Part shown: piece by piece, positions 1 through 10,648 of the stretch
Numbering within the stretch: position 1 is the first letter of the stretch
How the letters are laid out: each line of letters begins with the position of its first letter
Source: Anagrus nilaparvatae
Taxonomy: Eukaryota; Arthropoda; Insecta; Hymenoptera; Mymaridae
NCBI GenBank assembly: GCA_022575985.1
Contig: JAKSXM010000156.1
Span: 372,001-436,000, forward strand
DNA: 64,000 nt
Direction of reading: 5' to 3'
Notes under the pieces: generated by a model
Database searches by the model: none
Told to the model about the DNA's origin: nothing
What the model saw: only the letters and a program-made list of their open reading frames with translations
Translations under genes and position numbers: made by a program

Positions 1-494
1 ATTTAGGAAGTAATAATTCTCTGAGTCAGGGAGTAGTACTACGTGGTTATTTTTGTTAGAGTAACCGTGTATATTAGAATAGGAATTCTCTAAGAATACC
101 ATCATGATGAGCAGAAAATTTACAATTGGAATTTGTACTAATTTTATATTTTAACTTGTTTATCTCTTACAAAGAAAATTTCATTAGCATTTAATTTTGA
201 GAAGTCAAAAAGTAATAATTAGAAAAAAAAAGAAACCCAAATAATTTTGAAAATTACTTAAATAATTGTGAATAGTAACTATATAAATGTACTGCATATT
301 TATTAATTATAATGACTGTTAATGTGGTATCGTCTTCGATTTTTGTTATTCGATAACTTTTTTTTATCAAATAATAATTGAGTACCAAGGGGTGGACCAA
401 GCTTAGCTCGGGTTATAACTACGTTTGGGTTATTTAAGTCACATTTTTTGAACCCAAAATTAATTAAAATTCTTTTTTTATATAATACTTCAGT

Positions 495-665
495 GAAATC
501 GCGGGGGGAGTGTATAAACGAATCCTAAATAGGGGTATTTTTATGTATTCGGAATTTCAGTGTCCATATTTGGTCCACATGAGTTTTTTGGGTATAGCTG
601 ATCACGAATTTCTAGGTCCTGTCTACTGAAAATTGAAACTTCACCCTTATATTAGTAAAAACGTG
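495..665 (+). repeat. Degenerate ACGAAT-box repeat, relative of the 49.3-50.9 kb palindrome
   Basis: The stretch contains TTTTTTGGGTATAGCTGATC followed by ACGAATTTCTAGGTCC, then TTCACCCTTAT. The same order (ACGAATTTC, GGTCC, CACCCTT) occurs at the outer end of the large palindrome beginning at 49344. A G-run near 501-507 corresponds to the C-run near 50929 in that element. The copy is diverged, with only one arm. Confidence 0.5.
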
Positions 666-669
666 AAAC

Positions 670-1410
670 ACATCAAAAATGTTCCTTATAGAGATTGCGA
701 GTTATTCATAACAAGGAATATATCCGTATAAGTCTCAATTTCGTGAAAATTCGTTTTCTACGAGTATTCCTAATTCCGCCATCTCACATAGGAGTTGTCG
801 GTGTTTACGTTAATTTTCGATGTATATATGTATGAGATACACTTCCCACTTGAAAAGAATTTTTTTTCTTATAATACCTTTTTTTTATTGCTTTATTAGT
901 CTTTTTTTTTACATAATAGAATAATGTGAAGTAATAAATGTGAGTAAATAAATAAACGCAGTTAATTAATTAAAAATTATAAAAAAATTGCTATTGTTGA
1001 AAAATTTTTGATGCTGAGAGAAACAAAACTTGATTTATAAAAATCGGTCAACTTTTTGCAGTTATAATAAAAAGTATATTATTAAAATATCGGTTTTTGT
1101 ATAAAAAATTGGTGAATCAAAATTTGGTTTTTAATTTTATTTTGAGATACATTTTAGTTTGAGGTACACGCTAGACCTGACAAAAATTAAATTTATTAGA
1201 AAAATAGAATAGCCGGTGTTTATTAAAATAAAAACATAAAAAATGACGTAATAACGAAAAATTATTTATTTTTTTCCGATATAAGTCCTCGGCTATATTA
1301 TATGTTTTATTGTAAACTTATTCGATGCAAATAAAAGTAACTTAACAAACGCAGATATAAACCGAGCGGAGCTCGGTCCTTCCTGGTATTTTTTTTTTTT
1401 TTTAATTTTT
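670..1410. other. AT-rich stretch without recognised features
   Basis: Homopolymer-rich sequence with no open frame of note and no clear repeat structure that I can see. The first 490 bases of the window are similar. Confidence 0.6.
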
Positions 1411-1412
1411 AT

Positions 1413-1665
1413 GCTTTTTTCAAAATTTAAAAGCAAATAGCAAAAAAATTATTTATTAAAAAAAATAGAGTTAAAAAACTTTGAATGGTAAAAATCGGTT
1501 AATATTAAGCATTTTAATTTTAAAATAATTTTAGTTTCGCAAAACAACAATTTAAAATTTAATGCTTAATTTCAACTTATTTTTACCATTCAAAGTTTTT
1601 TAACTCTATTTTTTTTAATAAATAAATTTTTTGCTATTTTTTGCTTTTAACTTTTAAAAAAAGCT
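1413..1665. repeat. Palindromic (foldback) element
   Basis: The left arm (about 1413-1495, AAATAGCAAAAAAATTATTT then AATAGAGTTAAAAAACTTTG) is the reverse complement of the right arm (about 1580-1665). The spacer is about 90 nt of AT-rich sequence with its own weaker symmetry (GCATTTTAATTTTA / TTTAAAATTTAATGC). It looks like a non-autonomous element or foldback; no transposase is linked to it. Confidence 0.65.
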
Positions 1666-2008
1666 TTATAGGTATTTTAAAAAAAATAAAAAAAATATAC
1701 ACTGAGACAAATATTCCATTAGTTTAATAGGTTTGATTTCATTGAAATATAGCAATGAAATATTCTATTAAATTAATAGTATAGTTATTGAATCAATGAA
1801 ATATTTCATTAAATTAATAATATTTTAAATTCAGTAATTTTAGACTGTACTGCGCAACTCAGAATTCACTGAGAGAGACAGCGCCACGGTATACTTTAAT
1901 AACAGAGTTTATGCTGTTTTGAGTATGCCAATAATTAAAGAAAATGAAGTTTTAATTTAAAAAAAAAAAATGTTAATATATAATGGTGGAAACGCTGCTG
2001 TTTCTGAA

Positions 2009-2420
2009 TCTCTTTTGGGAGAAAAAATATTCATCATTTCATATAGCAAGTTAACGATACCAAAGAACTGTTTTTATAGACACTATCTGAGACAGTGAAA
2101 AAATAAACTAATAAAATATAGAAAACCATTCTTGGTTCCTTTTCTTCTACTCAATGATTAGAACTACTTTTGATAATTTCAATATTCTATCTCTTTTGGG
2201 AGAAAAAATCTCCATAATTTTATATAGCATTTAAGTTTACGATACCGAAGGACTAGTTTTTTAAGAAACTATTGGATACTAAAAAATTAAACTAATAAGA
2301 ATCAGAAAACCATTCTTGGTTCCTTTTCTTCTACTCAATAATTAGAACTACTTTTGATAATTTCAATATTCTATCTCTTTTGGGAGAAAAAATATCCATA
2401 ATTTAATATAAAAATTGCAA
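2009..2420 (+). repeat. Tandem repeat, about 181-bp period, just over two units
   Basis: TCTCTTTTGGGAGAAAAAAT recurs at about 2009, 2190 and 2371, and CATTCTTGGTTCCTTTTCTT recurs at about 2128 and 2309. Units two and three are nearly identical over their shared part, so the duplication is fairly recent. No coding potential is seen. Confidence 0.75.
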
Positions 2421-2800
2421 TATTTTTTTGGTGTAATACCTCTTTTAATTCTATGAAAGTACTAATATTTTAAAATATTGTAACCAGTGATATTCCAAAA
2501 CAATTATCGAACGAATACCTAACTTTTTTTTCCAAAAATTTTTTTATTAAAAAAATCTCAAAATACTTTTCTTTTTTAATTTGGATGTAATACCTCATTC
2601 ATTTCCATGAAAGTACTTATACTTGAAAGTATGGTTTTTACTCGATATCTTGAATCTGATAATTAATTTTTTGAAAATTTTTTTCTTCAAAATCTTCGTT
2701 ACAAAAAAATACATAAAACATCAAATTTATTTTTCGTATTGGACATATCTAATTTATTTTAATGAGAGTACAAATTTTATAAATTTAGTTTATAGTAATT
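2420..2800. repeat. Diverged tandem repeat (GTAATACCT / GAAAGTACT motifs)
   Basis: The pattern GGTGTAATACCTC ... ATGAAAGTACT ... GATATC ... TTTTTGAAAA occurs twice about 160 nt apart. Reverse-complement relatives (AGTACTT, TTAGGTATTA/TTAGGTACT) are spaced similarly at 56430-56830, with another near 58680-58790. The open frame 2623-2940 inside it is low-complexity. Confidence 0.5.
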
Positions 2801-3660
2801 TTTTGTATCCGATCACAATTTTTTTTTTTTATTTTGATATAAATTATAACACACAAGAAAGAATGATGGATATCTTGCCTCTTTTTGACTTCCTTGGATT
2901 ATTTTGCTCGTTGCTATGTTTATTTATGTATGCAGCTTAATGAAATTATAAACAATAATAAACAGCCTAAAAATATTAAATGGTTATGTTTGCATTTTAA
3001 AATTAAGATGCCAACCATTTCTTTGACTAAACAAAAAAATCATGTTCAATCGTGTTCAATATTTTAATTATTAAGGGATAAAATTTTTTGAAATAATAAC
3101 AGCCCTTACGAGCAAATTTTATTAAGGGATAATTATATATTCTAATAAAATTTTACAAAAAAATAATAAAATTAGCTTTTTTTATATTTATCTCTTTTTA
3201 ATTATGCAAAAATGATTTAAAATCCATTAACGCCGGCGCGATCAATCCATGGACGCTAGAATTTTTACTTTAATAACAAAATGATCTTAATGGTCTACTT
3301 TACCTAGTAAAAAAGAAAAATGTATGTATAATTGCATGGTTGTAATCAATAATATTTATTGCATATTGAAGTTTAAAGACCATTGTTTGAGGAACCTCAG
3401 TGCCAGCTAGTTGGCAGGGTATTTTTTTAAATCCATCGTTTAGTTTTAATATTGACATAACATAAAAATCTCAAACCCCTGATTTTTGACTCAGCTTCTA
3501 TGCTTGCAATGTGTAAGGACTCAACTTTGGAGCTTTGAATCTCCTAAATGAAAACCACAGTTTTCTTAAAAATTTTTTTTTATGTGTTTTATTATAATAC
3601 GAAGCCCCTATAAAAATTATATCGATTTCTATCGTGATCAAAATACAGAGTAATCAACCT
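2800..3660. other. AT-rich stretch, no gene recognised
   Basis: No coding signal is seen. Near 3090-3125 there is GAAATAATAACAGCCCTTAC followed by GAGCAA, which resembles one arm of the hairpin at 62251-62363. The rest is unremarkable. Confidence 0.5.
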
Positions 3661-3664
3661 TAAG

Positions 3665-4213
3665 CAATCAGTCGCATGATGGAGAAGTAGTAGAATCAAT
3701 TTTAATCGCTGATGTTTGAGAATATTGATTGTGTGTATATATGAAACTTTTAAGTTGTTGGTCACTTCTTTTACATTGATGGTAGGATTAAGCAGGTGGA
3801 TGTGGATGCTTTCTGAAATTTTTCTTTTTGTCTAACCCCTTTCTTCATCAACTATATACAGTTTTTTAAAAATCAAAACTGTGATCATTTTCATTGCAAT
3901 GTGTAGCAATTACTGAATTTTTATTCCTTTTGTGTTCATTAATCCTTATAAAAAGTGATCTTTTTGTCTCACCAATATATACACTATTACAATCTTTGCA
4001 TTTGATTTTGTAGACTATTCCTGCCTTATTATGTTTATGATTTATTTTACCTTTAATTATAAACTCGCTTAAATCCTTATTTAAAAGGGGTGTTGTAATC
4101 TTAGAGTTATGATATTTATAAATGGAAAAAAAAATCTGACCGCTGCTACCGGAATTTCGTTTATGGCAGCCAGAATCTTGTTTTTTTTTCATTTGCGTGG
4201 TTTCAAATGACAT
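3665..4213 (-). pseudogene. Penelope-like retroelement fragment: GIY-YIG endonuclease domain
   Basis: The open part (3866-4213) reads HNKAGIVYKIKCKDCNSVYI then GETKRSLFIRINEHKRN, and later VIATHCNENDHSFDF. This is the GIY-YIG nuclease signature (GI.Y ... YIG) with the CxxC and His residues usual at the C terminus of Penelope-like elements, which use this nuclease with a reverse transcriptase to integrate. After a frameshift near 3860 the match continues through an in-frame stop, with EERG, KRKISESIHIH and TINVKEVTNNLKVSYIH. The reverse transcriptase half is missing upstream, so this is a 5'-truncated, mutated relic. The clade is not resolved. A stray homing endonuclease is less likely because of the C-terminal Penelope-type tail. 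Confidence 0.8.
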
Positions 4214-4349
4214 AAGACCTAAAGAAAAAATTTTTTTAAATATTTTATTTTTTTAGTCCAACCATAGCGCGATGCTCTCATTTTAAATGAGTAAAACTTA
4301 TTATTTTTAATTTCCTTTATGTTTTAAGACGTTTTCAATCTTTAAACAA

Positions 4350-4490
4350 AAAAAAAATTTTGGCTATCTCAACCAGAACTTTTTTTTCAGCTCTTCTAAT
4401 GTACCCCTCCCTATAAACACCAAAAAAATTTAGGCTGCCACAACCAGAACTTGTTCTTAAGCTGCTCTAATGTACCCCTCCCTATAAGCG
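4350..4490 (+). repeat. Short tandem duplication, about 71-bp period
   Basis: CTAATGTACCCCTCCCTATA recurs at 4396 and 4467, each preceded by an AACCAGAACTT-like string. CCCTCCCTATAAACATG also appears at 38466, so the motif is dispersed in this genome. Confidence 0.6.
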
Positions 4491-4499
4491 CATTACATG

Positions 4500-5145
4500 T
4501 TAAAACAGTAAAAATAAAATTTTCTTCAAAGAAACCGTCAAATACCAAGGTATCAAATTTGACGCTGGTCTAGGAATAAATGTTATATAAGGGCGCAGTT
4601 GAAGAGAGCTGAATTGCAATGCCAGGAAGATAGAAAACTTTGGAAAGGAGAGATTAAGGTTAAATAATGAATTAAACATACAACGCAAGTCAAATAATAA
4701 AAAATTAATTCAGCCATTAAGGCCGTGCGTCTAGCATATATTCATCTCTGTAGCGATGTAATTTTCACGAATCCAGTATGGCACTTAGAGGAAGTAGAAG
4801 CTATAAGGAATGGTGAAGTAATTAGAGATATGGATTTTAAAAGAGTGTTTAAGGCAGCTATAAAAGGGAGAGCATCTCGTTAGGTTGAATTAATAGACAC
4901 TGGATTGTAGAATCAACTTCGAGTTCGGTTCACAGAAAAATATTAAAATTTATAAGAATTATTGATCTGAATTGCATTAATAAATCAATTAATTTTTTTA
5001 TGCGAACGTGGTTTCAACGTGGATTTACGTTTATTTTACAAACATACCTTTTGGTTAACAAAAATTTAATTCCAATAATAAATTTAAATAACTAATTATT
5101 TGTCTGACTTAAGTATTAGCATGATTTACTCAAGCTATATACCCG
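4500..5145. other. Non-coding stretch between Penelope fragment and minisatellite
   Basis: Base composition is less extreme at 4500-4930 than around it, as if an old element or exon remnant lies here. None of the six frames gives a convincing protein; stops occur in all of them. Confidence 0.35.
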
Positions 5146-5149
5146 TAAG

Positions 5150-5538
5150 ATAATGACATTAAGCGGGAGACCTCTTGGATAATGCAAGCAGGGGATCTCT
5201 TGGATAATGCAAGCGGGAGACCTCTAAGATAATGCAATTGGAGGGCCTCTAGGATAATTTAAGCGGAGGGTCTCTTTGATAATTCAAGCGGAATAATATC
5301 TTGAATAATGCAAGCGGGAGGCCTCTTGGATAATGCAAGTAGGGTCCTCTAGGATAATGCAAGCAGGGGCCTCTAGGATAATGCAAGTGGAGGGCCTCTA
5401 GGATAATGTAAGCGGAGGGTCTCTTTGATAATAATCCAAGCGGAATAAGATCTTGGATAATGCAAGCGGAGGACCTCTAGGATAATACAAACGGGGGCCA
5501 TTAGGATAATGCAAGCAAAGGGTCTCTAAGATAATGCA
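5150..5538 (+). repeat. Minisatellite, about 25-bp unit, ~15 copies
   Basis: The unit is roughly AAGCGGAGGCCTCTAGGATA followed by ATGC. About 15 imperfect copies run head to tail. A higher-order pattern is visible: the variant pair GGGTCTCTTTGATAAT and AAGCGGAATAA..ATCTTG occurs at about 5266 and again at about 5417, so a block of about six units was duplicated (period ~150 bp). It ends beside a zinc-finger-like coding remnant. Confidence 0.85.
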
Positions 5539-5544
5539 AATTTT

Positions 5545-5680
5545 TGAGATGAGATGAAGTAAAAAAACTTTTTCACAAACTTTACACTTATAAGGCTTTT
5601 TTTCTATGTGTGTTACAGAAAAAAAATTATATGTACGTTGTGACCAGGCCTGATTGTGACTCAATACTTGTGCATATACA
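5545..5680 (-). pseudogene. C2H2 zinc-finger remnant
   Basis: In the minus frame, VTHIEKKPYKCKVCEKVF is the classical C2H2 linker plus the first half of a finger (H-x-EKKPYKC-x2-C-x3-F). The second half, with its His pair, is not recognisable beyond about 5545, where the sequence turns toward the minisatellite. Only one partial finger remains, within an open frame 5398-5760 that is otherwise repeat translation. This is best read as a captured fragment of a zinc-finger exon, or a decayed retrocopy, not a working gene. Confidence 0.45.
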
Positions 5681-7080
5681 TATGGGTTGATATCATCCTC
5701 AAGTGTATGAGGTCCTAATTCTTGGGTCTTCAAATCGGTCCCAAAATATTTTCCCCTCAAAGTACTATCGAAAACAAGTTACCTCCTCAATTTTTAGCCT
5801 CCTAGGTCTTCTCCTTGATTTTTTACAGCCGTATTAGTTTTTTTTGTGCTTTTTATTTTTTTAAATAAGAGCACAAAAATTACTAAAATTTCTCTCAAAC
5901 ACTTATTTTATCGCAAAAAAACTTTTATCTCAAAGAAAATTTCCCTGGCTATCCTATTCTGTGGTTCAAAAATTTTTTCGAGCTGCGCATGCGCGAGAAA
6001 TCGAGTAAATACGTTTCAACTTCTAGCATTCATAACTCCCATGCTGACAAACCAATTTTCATTTTGAAATAGCAAAAATTTTTGTCTTTATGTATATTTT
6101 TTACGGTACAATTTTTGTTTTGTTTTTGGGTTTTCTTAAAAGACTAGAGCAAAAAAACTGATTCCAAAAATTTCTTTTTTTTAAAATTAAAAATTAAATT
6201 TAAAAAAAAAAAAAAAATAGGGTTAAATCCAGCAGAATGGTGTCGACGACACAGGACACATATATACATATATACACATATATATACATATATACACACA
6301 TATACACATATATACATATATACCGACACACACACACACACACACACACACACCATTCAGCTGGATTTAACCTTATTTTTTTTTTTTTTAATTTAATTGT
6401 GCTAAATTAATCGACATTAATCGGAAATTCTTTCAAATTTCGCTGTCTCAGCATATAAGCTTGTAAAAACATGAAAAGATATATCCTTATGTAAAATTTC
6501 CCGCGAAATACAAATTTTTGGTCAGATTTTTGATTGGTCACGTGACTTGGCGGGAAATTTAAAATTTAAAAAAAAAGAAATTTTTGGAATCAGTTTTTTT
6601 GTTATAGTTTTTTAAAAAAGCCAAAAAACAAAACAAAAATTGTACCGTAAAAAATATACATAAAGACAAAAATTTTTGCTATTTCAAAATGAAAATTGGT
6701 TTTTTCAGCAGGGGAGTTATGAATGCTAGAAGTTGAAACGTATTTACTCGATTTCTCGTGCATGCGCAGCTCGAAAAAATTTTTGAACCACAGAATAAGA
6801 TAGCCAGGGAAATTTCCTATTTGGGCCTAAAAGGAAAAGTTTTTTTGCGATAAAATAAGTGTTTGAGAGAAATTTTAGTAATTTTTGTGCTCTTATTTAA
6901 AAAAATAAAAAGCACAAAAAAAACTAATACGGCTGTAAAAAATCAAAAAGAAGACCTAGGAGGTTAAAAATTGATGAGGTAACTTTTTTTCGATAGTACT
7001 TTGTGGGAAAAATATTTTGGGACCGATTTGAAGACCCAAGAATTAGGACCTCATACACTTGAGGAATATCAACTCATATA
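5681..7080. mobile_element. 1.4-kb foldback element with ~500-bp inverted arms
   Basis: The left arm (about 5681-6190) and right arm (about 6560-7080) are near-perfect reverse complements, for example GGTCCTAATTCTTGGGTCTT at 5713 against its complement ending near 7051. Each arm includes TTTCTCGCGCATGCGCAGCT-like sequence. The spacer holds a second, nested inverted repeat and simple repeats. No transposase is encoded, so this is a non-autonomous foldback or long-TIR element. A one-armed relative lies at 45794-46280. Open frames in the arms (5846-6067 plus) are incidental. Confidence 0.85.
6219..6373. repeat. Nested inverted repeat with TATACA/CA microsatellite core
   Basis: AGGGTTAAATCCAGCAGAAT (6219 on) pairs with its complement ending at 6373. 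Between them lie TATACA and CA dinucleotide runs (about 6258-6352). It sits in the spacer of the larger foldback element and looks like a small element or hairpin expanded by slippage. Confidence 0.75.
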
Positions 7081-7240
7081 TTATTATTAAAATAAAATTT
7101 TAAATTACATTTTAAAATATGACTTCTAGATTGCTGTCTCAAATCACAAATACTTTTTTAAAAATAAAAATACGCTTAAAAAAATATATAATTCTTTTTA
7201 AGCAAGGTTAAATTTTTGAAAAAATGAACACATACTTAAC

Positions 7241-9190
7241 GGTATCCGGTCATTTATCCGAAAAAAAATATCCGATTTTTTATTTCCGAACTTACTTTAT
7301 TCCGAACGTTAATTTTTCCGAATTTTTCAAGACATTTCTCTTTTATTTCATTAATTTATTTTTTTTTAAATTCATTCCGTTAACTAAATTTTAGTTTTAT
7401 TTATTTTATAATCAAAAACTAATTCTTTATTTTTAAATTTTTGTATAATTTAAAAAAAAATTTTTAATTAAAACATGGAACATGTTGGCGAAATTTGTGA
7501 TAAAAAATTAATAATTGATAATGGCTACATATATTTGTATTCAAAAACTCGTGCCGGCAAAGTTTATTGGGATTGCAAACGTGGAAAAAATGAAGGAACG
7601 TGTAATGTAAGAGCTATTACTAACGCAAGATCATTTCACATTATCAAAGGTCCAAGCAAATCTATTCATTTGCATCCAAAAGACCCAGAAGAAGCTAAAC
7701 CTGAAATTATCACTTTCAATTTAAAACGGAAAGCTTCTGAAAATCCTGAATAACCTCCTGAATTAGTATTACAAAATGAGTTACGGGGAGTTTATTATCC
7801 AAATTACCTGATAAAGAAAATTAAAAAAAAAACAATTAGAAGAAAACGAAGGGAAGAATTGCCACCAAACCCAACTTCTTTGGATGAATTACAAGACATT
7901 CCTGAACGTCAAAAAACTTCTTTAGGTGGTGATCGATTTCTAATAAGTGGTAACGATGGAAATGGTGGTAGAGGTTACGTCTTTTCAACACGACGCAATT
8001 TAGAACTTCTGGCACGTAATGAAATGTGGTTCCTCAATGGTCTTTTAAAGTAAATTATTTTTTTTTTTTAGTACATTTTTATTCTGAATAAATTTGTATT
8101 TATAAATTATATAATTTCCGTAAATAGGTTGCACCCACAATATTTACTTAAGTTTTTACAATCCTTGGTATAGTATCAAAATTTATACGTGACAAAAATG
8201 TCGAAGTTTGTCTTCCTTTAGTCTTTGCAGTATTGCCGTCCAAAGAAACGGTTGAATATGTTTCTGTCCTTGAAACTGTTACTTCTGCGTCACAAAACTA
8301 CAGAATCCAAAATTGTAAACCAAACATAATTATGGGAGATTATGAATTAGCAATCATTAATGCATATCAAGAAGTATTTCCAGATGCTTCTTACAGCGGG
8401 TGCTTTTTCATCTTTGTCAGTCGATATATCGTAAAGTACAAAAAGAAGGGCTGCAGACAGCCTATGGCGATGAAAATAATTCTGAAGTAAGAATATATAC
8501 ACGGATGATTATGACAATGGCATTTGTGCCTGTTTACGATGTTATTCACGTTTATCGATTATTGTTTTTAGAAATTCCAGATGATCTCGTACCTGTAGCT
8601 ACATACTTTGATAAAACTTATGTAAGAGGTTTTCCTGCATTAGGAATAAGACGGCATGTGCCACCCTGATATGCTTTAAATATTTGGAACCAATATGATG
8701 CAGCCATTAACAACAAACACAAGATAAATAATTTAAGTGAGGGGTGGCACAACAGGTTCCACCTGATAATGGGAATAAATCATCCAGATTTGTATTCTCT
8801 TTTGATCCAGTTCCAAAAAGAACAAGGTGCTACCGAACTTACCATTGCTGAATTAAACCTTGGTAAATCCGTTAAAGCTGGACCAAAAAAGAAATAGTAT
8901 GATCACAAACAACGAGTAAGAAATGTTGTCATGGACTATGAAAATTTTAAAAATGAGTCCAATGAAATGGATTATTTAATAACTCTTGCTTACAATATAA
9001 ATATTTAAATTAATTGTTATTTTATGATTAAATTCATTTTATCTAAACAATGAGTAAAATTATTATTTTTTTTTTTTTTGGTGTCGGAAAAAAAAAGTCG
9101 GAAAAAATGATTCGGTATTTTTATTTTCGGATGAATGGTTTTCGGATAATTGTCCGTTCGGATATATTTTTCGGAAAAATTACCGGGAAT
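7241..9190 (+). mobile_element. MULE DNA transposon with imperfect TIRs
   Basis: The left end (7241-7325: GGTATCCGGTCATTTATCCG then repeated TCCGA/TTCCGAA) and right end (about 9085-9190, reverse complement: CCCGGTAATTTTTCCGAA then ATATCCGAA) are imperfect inverted repeats. Both are internally repetitive for TCCGAA. They bracket a degraded FLYWCH plus MULE transposase. I could not define a clean 9-bp target duplication, so the outer limits are approximate. Confidence 0.75.
7475..9008 (+). pseudogene. FLYWCH zinc finger + MULE transposase, inactivated
   Basis: The first part (7475-8053, one in-frame TAA at 7751) holds a FLYWCH-type finger: GYIYLYSKTRAGKVYWDCKR, then GTCNVRA and SIHLHP, supplying the C..C..H.H ligands. 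It then has GDRFLISGND and NEMWFLNGLLK, matching the WFMDGTFK motif of MULE transposases with the catalytic Asp replaced by Asn. From 8128 it continues with VAPTIFT, CLPLVFAVLPSKETVEYV and NIIMGDYELAIINAYQEVFP, which keeps the second catalytic Asp. Downstream come CQSIYRKVQKEGL, EGWHNRFH and the C-terminal end ITLAYNINI (stop 9006-9008). Lesions are TAA 7751, a ~75-bp interruption 8049-8127, TAA 8149, a frameshift near 8400, TGA 8667 and TAG 8895. It is a dead copy. The protein normally excises and inserts its own element. Confidence 0.88.
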
Positions 9191-9199
9191 CTTACCTAA

Positions 9200-10320
9200 C
9201 CTTACCTTTCATTTTGGTTATTTATGTCATCTTGGATCACGTAGTCTTAAAAAATTACCATTTTTAAAAATTTTAATAAAATTTAGATTTTCAAATTAAG
9301 ATTTTTCAATTAATACTTCGTTTTTTAAATACTTCGTTTTTAATGATAAAAATTGGGATAATGTGTTTCTAATAGGTTTCTTCATGATTTTAATAAAAAA
9401 AATCGGACTTTCAAATAATTCTCGCAAAAATCGATTTAAAAAAAAAAAATACCGATTTATCCAATTTTGGATATCACCTATTGAAAGGGCACATAAAAAT
9501 ATGGTGATCCACCATTTTACATTTTTTTTTTTATAAGTTCCATCTTCTTTAAAAGTTGACCCTACATCTTTTCGTGGGAACGTTGTATATATATGTAAGA
9601 TTTGAAAGAACTTAAGTATTAATCTTTATAAAAATATAATATAAAAAAATTTTTCCTTACAAAATTTGATATTATAATCTTTGAATTTAAATTATCGCTG
9701 TTTTAAAATACAATCTTCTAAAAACATGATAAGATATATTATTTCCTTATATAAAATTTATATATACTTTTAAGAATCTGTATATTCATAAAAAAATGCA
9801 TAGACAATTTTTTTTAATTTAAATTATTAACAAAAAAGTATTGATTTTGAGAAGTAAGGGCGTACTTATTTGAGGAAGATAATAGGATTTTAAAAACAGA
9901 TATTCTCTGGAACCAGTAACTAATCCTTGTTGTAACATATTTTTATAATAGGGGGTAGGTTTTTAGAAAAAGAAAAATATCGAGAGACCATAAATCAATT
10001 TTGCTATTAATGACCCCAAGAGTTAAATTATAATAGAAACTTTCTACTCTTTTTGATATTTGGACAAAAAATCATTAATTTCAATTATATTAACCGCGAT
10101 TAATAAAAATTTTTATAATAATAAATAACAAAATAACATTTTTGCCAAATATAATGCATTTTTTTTTCATTAAAATTCTAAAAATCATTTAAATGCTACT
10201 TGAGAAAGTCCTTCAAAGAAAATTACGCGGGCTAAGTTGCTAAAAAAAAAATTTTAATTTTTTGAATACTTTATCTTTAACATTTTACAAATTTCGTAGA
10301 TTTCTTTCATTAAAAAAATA
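9200..10320. other. AT-rich stretch, no gene recognised
   Basis: No coding potential is seen. GATAAGATATATTATTTCCT near 9728 resembles a stretch in the foldback spacer (~6470), suggesting old repeat material. Otherwise it is featureless poly-A/T-rich sequence. Confidence 0.5.
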
Positions 10321-10648
10321 GGGTCTACTCGGAACCTACACATTTCGAACTTGCACATCTATTTTCTTACACATTTTATTACACGAAAAAAATATTACAC
10401 ATTAAATAAATTACCAAAATAAATCTTACACAAGTGTAGGAAAATTGATAATTAAATATTTTATATATTTTAATTGTAAAACAATATGAAAATTATAAAA
10501 ATATATAAAATATTTAATTATTAAATTTCCTACACTTGTGTAAGATTTATTTTGGTAATTTATTTAATGTGTAATATTTTTTTCGTGTAATAAAATGTGT
10601 AAGAAAATAGATGTGCAAGTTCGAAATGTGTAGGTTCCGAATAGATCC
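10321..10648. mobile_element. Full-length palindromic MITE, 328 bp
   Basis: The whole element folds back. GGGTCTACTCGGAACCTACA at the left end matches the complement of the right end, which terminates GGTTCCGAATAGATCC. The arms are about 155 bp each and stay near-identical to the centre (~10480). The flanks are A-rich (AAAAAAATA / AAAAAATA), so the target duplication cannot be read with confidence. No coding content. Confidence 0.85.

Noticed and set aside
2623..2940. 105-codon open frame rich in Phe, Ile, Tyr and Asn
   Set aside because: Low-complexity translation of A/T-rich tandem-repeat sequence; no domain, no splice context.
5150..5538. CRISPR array
   Set aside because: The whole 25-bp unit repeats without unique spacers, and the genome is eukaryotic.
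5398..5760. 120-codon minus-strand open frame as a zinc-finger gene
   Set aside because: One end is translated minisatellite and the other runs into a foldback arm; only half a finger is present. Kept only as a remnant.
6144..6356. Val/Tyr/Cys-rich 70-codon open frame
   Set aside because: Translation of the TATACA and CA microsatellite.
8049..8127. Functional intron in the MULE gene
   Set aside because: It starts GT and ends AG, but exact removal shifts the frame relative to VAPTIFT; treated as a lesion of uncertain nature.
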